64,000 bases of DNA from Epiperipatus broadwayi (Eukaryota > Onychophora > Udeonychophora > Euonychophora > Peripatidae). The notes below the pieces were generated by a model, which saw nothing but the letters and a program-made list of their open reading frames with translations, searched no databases and was not told where the DNA came from. Positions 61,091-64,000 of the stretch are shown here, piece by piece (within the stretch, counting starts at the first letter, position 1; the number at the start of each line of letters is the position of its first letter). The position numbers and the translations under genes are program-made. The stretch is from assembly GCA_028023455.1 (NCBI GenBank), contig JAQFVV010006245.1, positions 6,753,276 to 6,817,275 of the forward strand. Reading direction: 5' to 3'.

Positions 61091-62000
61091 GTTTTGGTAG
61101 TTAGAGATTAAGGTTCCCATTGTTAAAAACATTTCCACCAAGCAGGAAATGTTAAACATGTACCCAGAGTTATTCACAAAAGTAAGATTAATAAAAGCAA
61201 ACCCAGTAGAAAGCATGTAGCCAATGGTTTGTAAGCCATGGAAATTCTGTTTGCTCTGAGAAATAAGATCATAGAAACAATTAAAGACATTAGTGTATAG
61301 AAGCATGTTAACCCCAGTAAAAGATACACAATGGGTCACACCCATAGTATTGCTAAGAAACCTAATGGTCAAATCAGAAAGTACTAGGATTATTGAGTGA
61401 CAGTGAATAAATATCTTAATAAAGGGTGCTTATCTGGTACTTAATGTTAGAGATATTATAGCAAGTTTGTTGAATGCAAAGTTTTTTTGCCAAACTTGAC
61501 CTCAACTCTTTCTAATAACCACACTATTGGTCTGTTTAAATGTAACCACCTATTGTTTGATATTGCTACAGTGCCAAATATTTTCAGGCAAAATTAAACT
61601 TATTGTTACAAGGATTTAAAGGAGTAACACCATACTAGGATTATATTTTGATACAACATCAGCAGATTTATTAAGAATGAGAATTTTGAATGTTTGCGAG
61701 AAATTAAATAGGACAGGGTGAAAATTTTGAATCTTTGCAAAAAATTAAGTAGAGTGGGGTTAAACTAAACTTTGAAAAATGAGTATGGGAAACTCAAGAG
61801 TTAAAATTTCTGAGATGCAGTATTTCAGATAAAGGAAAACATTAAGGTTGGTGAATGTGAAACAGCTTCAGGTGTTTTTAAAACTATTAATTTTTTTGAC
61901 CCATTTTTACAGAACAAAACTATGATTACAAAACTGTTATATGAATTATTGCACAAAGGTCAAAGATGAGTATGGACAGAAACTGAAGACAGGACATTTG
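61090..62000 (+). pseudogene. Gypsy reverse transcriptase remnant
   Basis: Fragments in different frames include AKLDLNSF at about 61490 (the first catalytic-Asp motif, 'KLDL..AY.Q'), and LNFEK, then after a stop VWETQELKFLRCSISDKGK at about 61765-61845 (the 'KC.F....V.FLGH.IS..G' motif). The YxDD motif is not recoverable. Many stops. Confidence 0.65.
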
Positions 62001-62029
62001 AAAAGACTATAGGGCTTTTATCATCAGAT

Positions 62030-62340
62030 ATGCTGGTGGTCAATTTTGACTGTGCACGAAGGTTAGGATTACTACAGATGCATCAGGGTGGGGATAGGAA
62101 TGGTGTTAAGCTCACCCTATTGATAATAGTGAGCATTTTGTGGCATATGCATCTAAAACATTGTCAAAAGTTTAGCAAAACTACACTCAAATTAACAAGA
62201 AAGCACTGGCAATTATTTTTGCATTTAAGAAATATCACTTTGATTTTAGGTGTGGTTTTGAAATTATTACAGATCATAAGTCTCTGTGGGGGATTTTAGG
62301 GAATGATCGAGCAGTGCCTGAGCATTTAATTCCATGAATG
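62030..62340 (+). pseudogene. Gypsy RNase H remnant
   Basis: Frames give ITTDASGWGIGMVLS, then EHFVAYASKTLSK, YTQINKKALAIIFAFKKYHF and FEIITDHKSLWGIL. These match the RNase H of Gypsy elements ('..TDAS..G.GAVL', 'PIAYASR.L...E.NY.Q.EKE.LAIV', 'TDHKPL') with a few stops and shifts. Confidence 0.82.
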
Positions 62341-62689
62341 TTATTATGGAGGATACATTAAAATATAAACAGGATAAAAACATTTTGATGCAGATATGTT
62401 GTCAAGATTTCCAGATAATAAAAAGGTCAGTCAATGGAATGTTGAGGTTAATTGCATTGATAGCATAAACTCACAAATTTGTAAAGAGTAATAGAATCTA
62501 AAAGTGGACTTGTAAAGAAGCAGGTTATGAGGTTTGATGAACTAGATTAAGAAGGGATGTCCTAAAATTAGACCTACCTATATGGCAGTAGGGTTTTGAT
62601 TGAATAAAGAACAGTTATCTGTCTGTAGGGTGTGAATAGTAAAGGGGAATAGAGTTCTTATACTGCCTGCAGGGAGAGAGAAAGTTATA

Positions 62690-63235
62690 AATTTTTTACA
62701 TGAGGGATATCTGGACATAGTGTGCAAAAGATTTGCAATGCAGCTATCTGATGGGTGCAAATTAATGCAGATATTGAAAACTACATTAAATGTTGCTTAG
62801 TGTGTGAGTCAGAAAGTGCATTAATGGGAAAGTGTTTTGCATCCATTCCAAAGGCAACAAAAGCATGAGAGAGTGTGCATATTGATCATGCCAGTCCTAC
62901 TAATGGAAAAAATTTATTGATAATAATTTATGCTTTTTCAAGACGTATTGAATGCCACCCAGTAAAAAATACTAGTGCCCAAGAAACAATTAAGTGCTCG
63001 AAGATGGTTTGCTTGATAGATGGATTTCCAGAAGTAGGAGAATCTGATAATGGAACAAGTTTTACCAGAGAGGAATTATATCAGTTTTTTAATCCCTATG
63101 AGATACAACATATGTGCACACTACTATATCACCCAGAGTCAAATGGATTAGCTGAGAATGTGGTACACCAAGTTAAGCACAGTTTTAAAAAAAAAATGTC
63201 AAAATGCATGATGCTTTACAAATATTTATTCTAGA
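62690..63235 (+). pseudogene. Gypsy integrase remnant with DD35E triad
   Basis: It starts with a broken HHCC region (LHEGYLD at about 62698, then INADIENYIKCCLVCESES after 62760). The core follows as a 119-codon open frame (62875-63234): D4 in VHIDHA, D58 in ESDNGTSF and E94 in NGLAENVV, with 35 residues between D58 and E94. The triad is intact, but the upstream zinc region and everything after VKHSFKKK are damaged. Confidence 0.85.
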
Positions 63236-63717
63236 CACATTCAATGCCATTTTCAGCAACCTATAAATCAATGGCAGAATTAATGTGTGCTGTAAATTAA
63301 GGATTAAATTATCAGTGTTGCATCCCAAGGGACAAATGAGTGTTCCAAGTAAGAAGCCTCTATGGGTGAAGGATATAATATGAAAAAAATGAGTCAGTAA
63401 AATAATAGACAAAATAATGTCAAATCAAACAGATGTCATTAATGAGCTAAATGGTTTATCATACAGAGGTCATATTAATCATATGAAAAAAAGAGCCAGA
63501 AAAATTGCAGCTGAAAATATTACAGAATGCAGGAGGTCAGAGTGATGAAAAAACACCATGGGAGAAATAGAGAAAAACCAGTTAACTGAGGAAAAAAGTG
63601 AAGAATTTTCAGAGGAAATTCGAGGAAGAGCTAAGAAAAATAAATCACCAAGTCATGTACACACTAAACAAAAACTGAAAAGATGCCATTACATGGAGAA
63701 GAATGAATAATAGTAAC

Positions 63718-63738
63718 TTCTGGAGTGAGGGGAAGAAT
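63718..63738 (+). other. Polypurine tract of the Gypsy element
   Basis: TGGAGTGAGGGGAAGAAT directly precedes the TGTAGTATTT start of the 3' LTR. Confidence 0.7.
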
Positions 63739-64000
63739 TGTAGTATTTATACACTGGATAAATAATTAAATTTAGATAACAGCAAAATATTCCAGAAGTA
63801 TATGTTAATAAAAATAAAGAAATTGATGGACAACAGAGATAAGTAAAAACATTTGTGGAGTGAGAAATACTAAAAATGTAGATAGTTTCATAATTAAAAC
63901 ATTTTTGTTAGACTTATTGAAAAGTATGGAAGAGCCAGATGGATAATTGATTAGAGAGAAGATTAAGTAACCTAAAATAGAATATTTGGAAAATGACCCT
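63739..64000 (+). repeat. 3' LTR, partial (cut by window end)
   Basis: Aligns with 59051-59330 at moderate identity with many substitutions and small indels, indicating an old insertion. Confidence 0.75.

Larger units (their letters stand above)
59051..64000 (+). mobile_element. Degenerate Gypsy LTR retrotransposon (3' LTR runs off the window)
   Basis: The element has the order LTR, gag, two zinc knuckles, protease, RT, RNase H, integrase, PPT and 3' LTR, all on the plus strand. Integrase after RNase H places it in the Gypsy group. The first ~265 bp of both LTRs align with many differences, and every domain is broken by stops or frameshifts, so it is old and inactive. Confidence 0.88.

Overview
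The window is very AT-rich eukaryotic DNA in which I recognise no host gene, tRNA gene or rRNA gene. The mobile elements are animal-type: Penelope-like elements (PLE), a LINE whose coding resembles the family often annotated as 'craniofacial development protein 2-like', a zf-RVT-tailed LINE, CR1-like LINE ends, Gypsy-type LTR elements, a hAT MITE and tRNA-derived SINE-like heads. An invertebrate metazoan is the best guess; I cannot name the species.

Layout. Positions 1-22.5 kb hold an old, diverged duplication. Copy A (about 2.2-5.5 kb) and copy B (about 8.45-18.45 kb) align in order, but each has its own insertions. A carries a LINE 3' end and a hAT MITE with a perfect 8-bp target duplication; B retains the empty hAT site. 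B carries a SINE, a roughly 6-kb pile of Gypsy, LINE and Penelope remnants (about 9.5-15.5 kb), and an LTR relic into which a LINE has jumped, leaving an 11-bp target duplication. From 22.5 to 45.5 kb come fold-back elements (22.5-23.2, 24.65-25.6, 37.1-38.4, 39.9-40.2 kb), a minus-strand Penelope reverse transcriptase relic beside a minus-strand LINE endonuclease/RT relic (31.2-34.1 kb), SINE-like heads, a short minisatellite and gene-free AT-rich DNA.

The most striking object is a 9.5-kb LTR retrotransposon at 45510-55036. Its two LTRs are unusually long (3295 and 3301 bp) and nearly identical. It has a PBS and a PPT. The 2.9-kb interior holds one clear ORF (434 aa: coiled-coil REDSK repeats, then a 16-residue W..ES repeat) and no visible pol. 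It looks like a young, non-autonomous, LARD-like element. Its 3' LTR contains a 23-base block that closely resembles an Illumina adapter, probably an assembly artefact.

From 59051 to the window end lies a degenerate Gypsy element in plus orientation with the usual order: LTR, gag, zinc knuckles, protease, RT, RNase H, integrase, PPT, partial 3' LTR.

If anything here acts together, it is the non-autonomous elements depending on the enzymes of autonomous relatives. The remaining reading frames are short, AT-driven and unsupported.
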